Shown here piece after piece: positions 42,658-42,915 of a stretch of 42,915 nt of DNA. The stretch is from Sulfurimonas sp. (lineage in GTDB: Bacteria > Campylobacterota > Campylobacteria > Campylobacterales > Sulfurimonadaceae), in assembly GCA_027013295.1 (NCBI GenBank), contig JALUXP010000099.1, positions 1 to 42,915 of the forward strand, in the 5' to 3' direction. How positions within the stretch are numbered: the stretch's first letter is position 1; each line of letters begins with the position of its first letter. The notes under the pieces are model-generated. The model was not told where the DNA came from. It saw only the letters and a list, made by a program, of their open reading frames with translations, and made no database searches. The translations under genes and the position numbers were made by a program.

Positions 42658-42915
42658 ATGAAGATACTTATTGTTGATGATAATGCAAATAACAGACTTA
42701 TTTTGAAGTTGATGCTTGAAGATTTTCAAGCATCAAATGAGGGTCTGAAACTTACATTAAGTGAGGCTGTGGATGGTCAAGAGGCACTTAAAGCTTTTTC
42801 TAATGATATGTTGAGTTGGATACAGATGAGTTTCTATACTGGTGCCCCTAGTGTTGACTTTATGAATGACACTATTGTTGTCAATACGAAAACCATTGAA
42901 AGTATGCTTACAATG
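42658..42915 (+). CDS. Receiver-like protein, 5' part only (runs off the window)
   Basis: 86 codons are visible, starting at an ATG behind AGGAGA and 9 bp after the ParA-type gene. The first 47 residues (MKILIVDDNANNRLI; SEAVDGQEALKAF) are a clear receiver beginning with Asp7 and Asp8. The usual xxMDxxMPxMDG block does not follow. Instead there is SNDMLSWIQMSFYTGAPSV and then DFMNDTIVVNTKTIESM, in which Asp71 may be the counterpart of the site but the MP and MDG residues are gone. It may be a degenerate receiver or a different fused domain; the rest lies beyond the window. Confidence 0.6.
   Translation, partial: MKILIVDDNANNRLILKLMLEDFQASNEGLKLTLSEAVDGQEALKAFSNDMLSWIQMSFYTGAPSVDFMNDTIVVNTKTIESMLTM

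Noticed and set aside
1-42915. CRISPR arrays, tRNA and rRNA genes, origin repeats
   Set aside because: No regularly spaced repeats, cloverleaf-like sequence, rRNA signature or DnaA-box cluster was recognised by eye; a profile search would be needed to exclude small RNAs.

Overview
The window (about 43 kb, A+T-rich, tightly packed genes, several TTG/GTG starts) looks like a chromosome segment of a free-living member of the Campylobacterota (Epsilonproteobacteria), most like Sulfurimonas or a close relative. The basis is the mix of cbpA-hspR, an Rrf2-flhA block divergent from rpsO, a FlgJ without muramidase domain, RpoN-type flagellar promoters of the TGGAA/TTGCT kind, and short epsilon-type conserved proteins. 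The genus is inference from gene content.

Layout. 1-124: one end of a small repeated element, directly in front of cbpA-hspR (140-1399). 1435-5150 (minus): murA and a membrane GGDEF-EAL protein. 5224-7819 (plus): overlapping housekeeping genes ending in rsmD. 7872-11898 (plus): flgI-flgJ, then flgM-flgN-flgK, with two RpoN-like and one FliA-like promoter candidates, followed by an orphan OppC-like permease. 12712-15469 (minus): metX-xseB-nitrilase-like-ThiF-like, coupled. 15524-21373 (minus): a three-gene unit of a SNF2 helicase and two unknown proteins that share a C-terminal domain. 21582-26250 (plus): two outer-membrane porins behind nearly identical 90-bp regulatory blocks, a di-heme peroxidase lipoprotein and an FMN-binding-domain protein. 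26324-31074: cold-shock protein, S4 protein, DHH phosphoesterase, flhA, Rrf2 regulator, rpsO.

31272 to the end (plus) is one long chemosensory operon: Aer-like PAS protein, soluble MCP with two signalling tips, triple-domain CheW, CheB, HEAT-repeat protein, CheR, a small unknown, CheY, CheA, a CheW with a CZB zinc-binding domain nested inside it, a STAS-like protein, a ParA-type ATPase and the start of a receiver-like gene. It encodes a complete cytoplasmic array with adaptation enzymes and a probable positioning ATPase, but no membrane receptor in the visible part. Its architecture is unlike the classical CheV-A-W set of this group and is the most interesting system here.

The second notable item is a 265-bp non-autonomous mobile element (22759-23023) with long terminal inverted repeats and two internal stem-loops that are diverged inverted copies of one module. 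It has inserted into the last codons of an OprD-like porin gene, apparently with a TA target duplication. A second copy, identical over 124 bp and in the opposite orientation, ends 15 bp before cbpA. No tRNA, rRNA, CRISPR array or transposase gene was seen.
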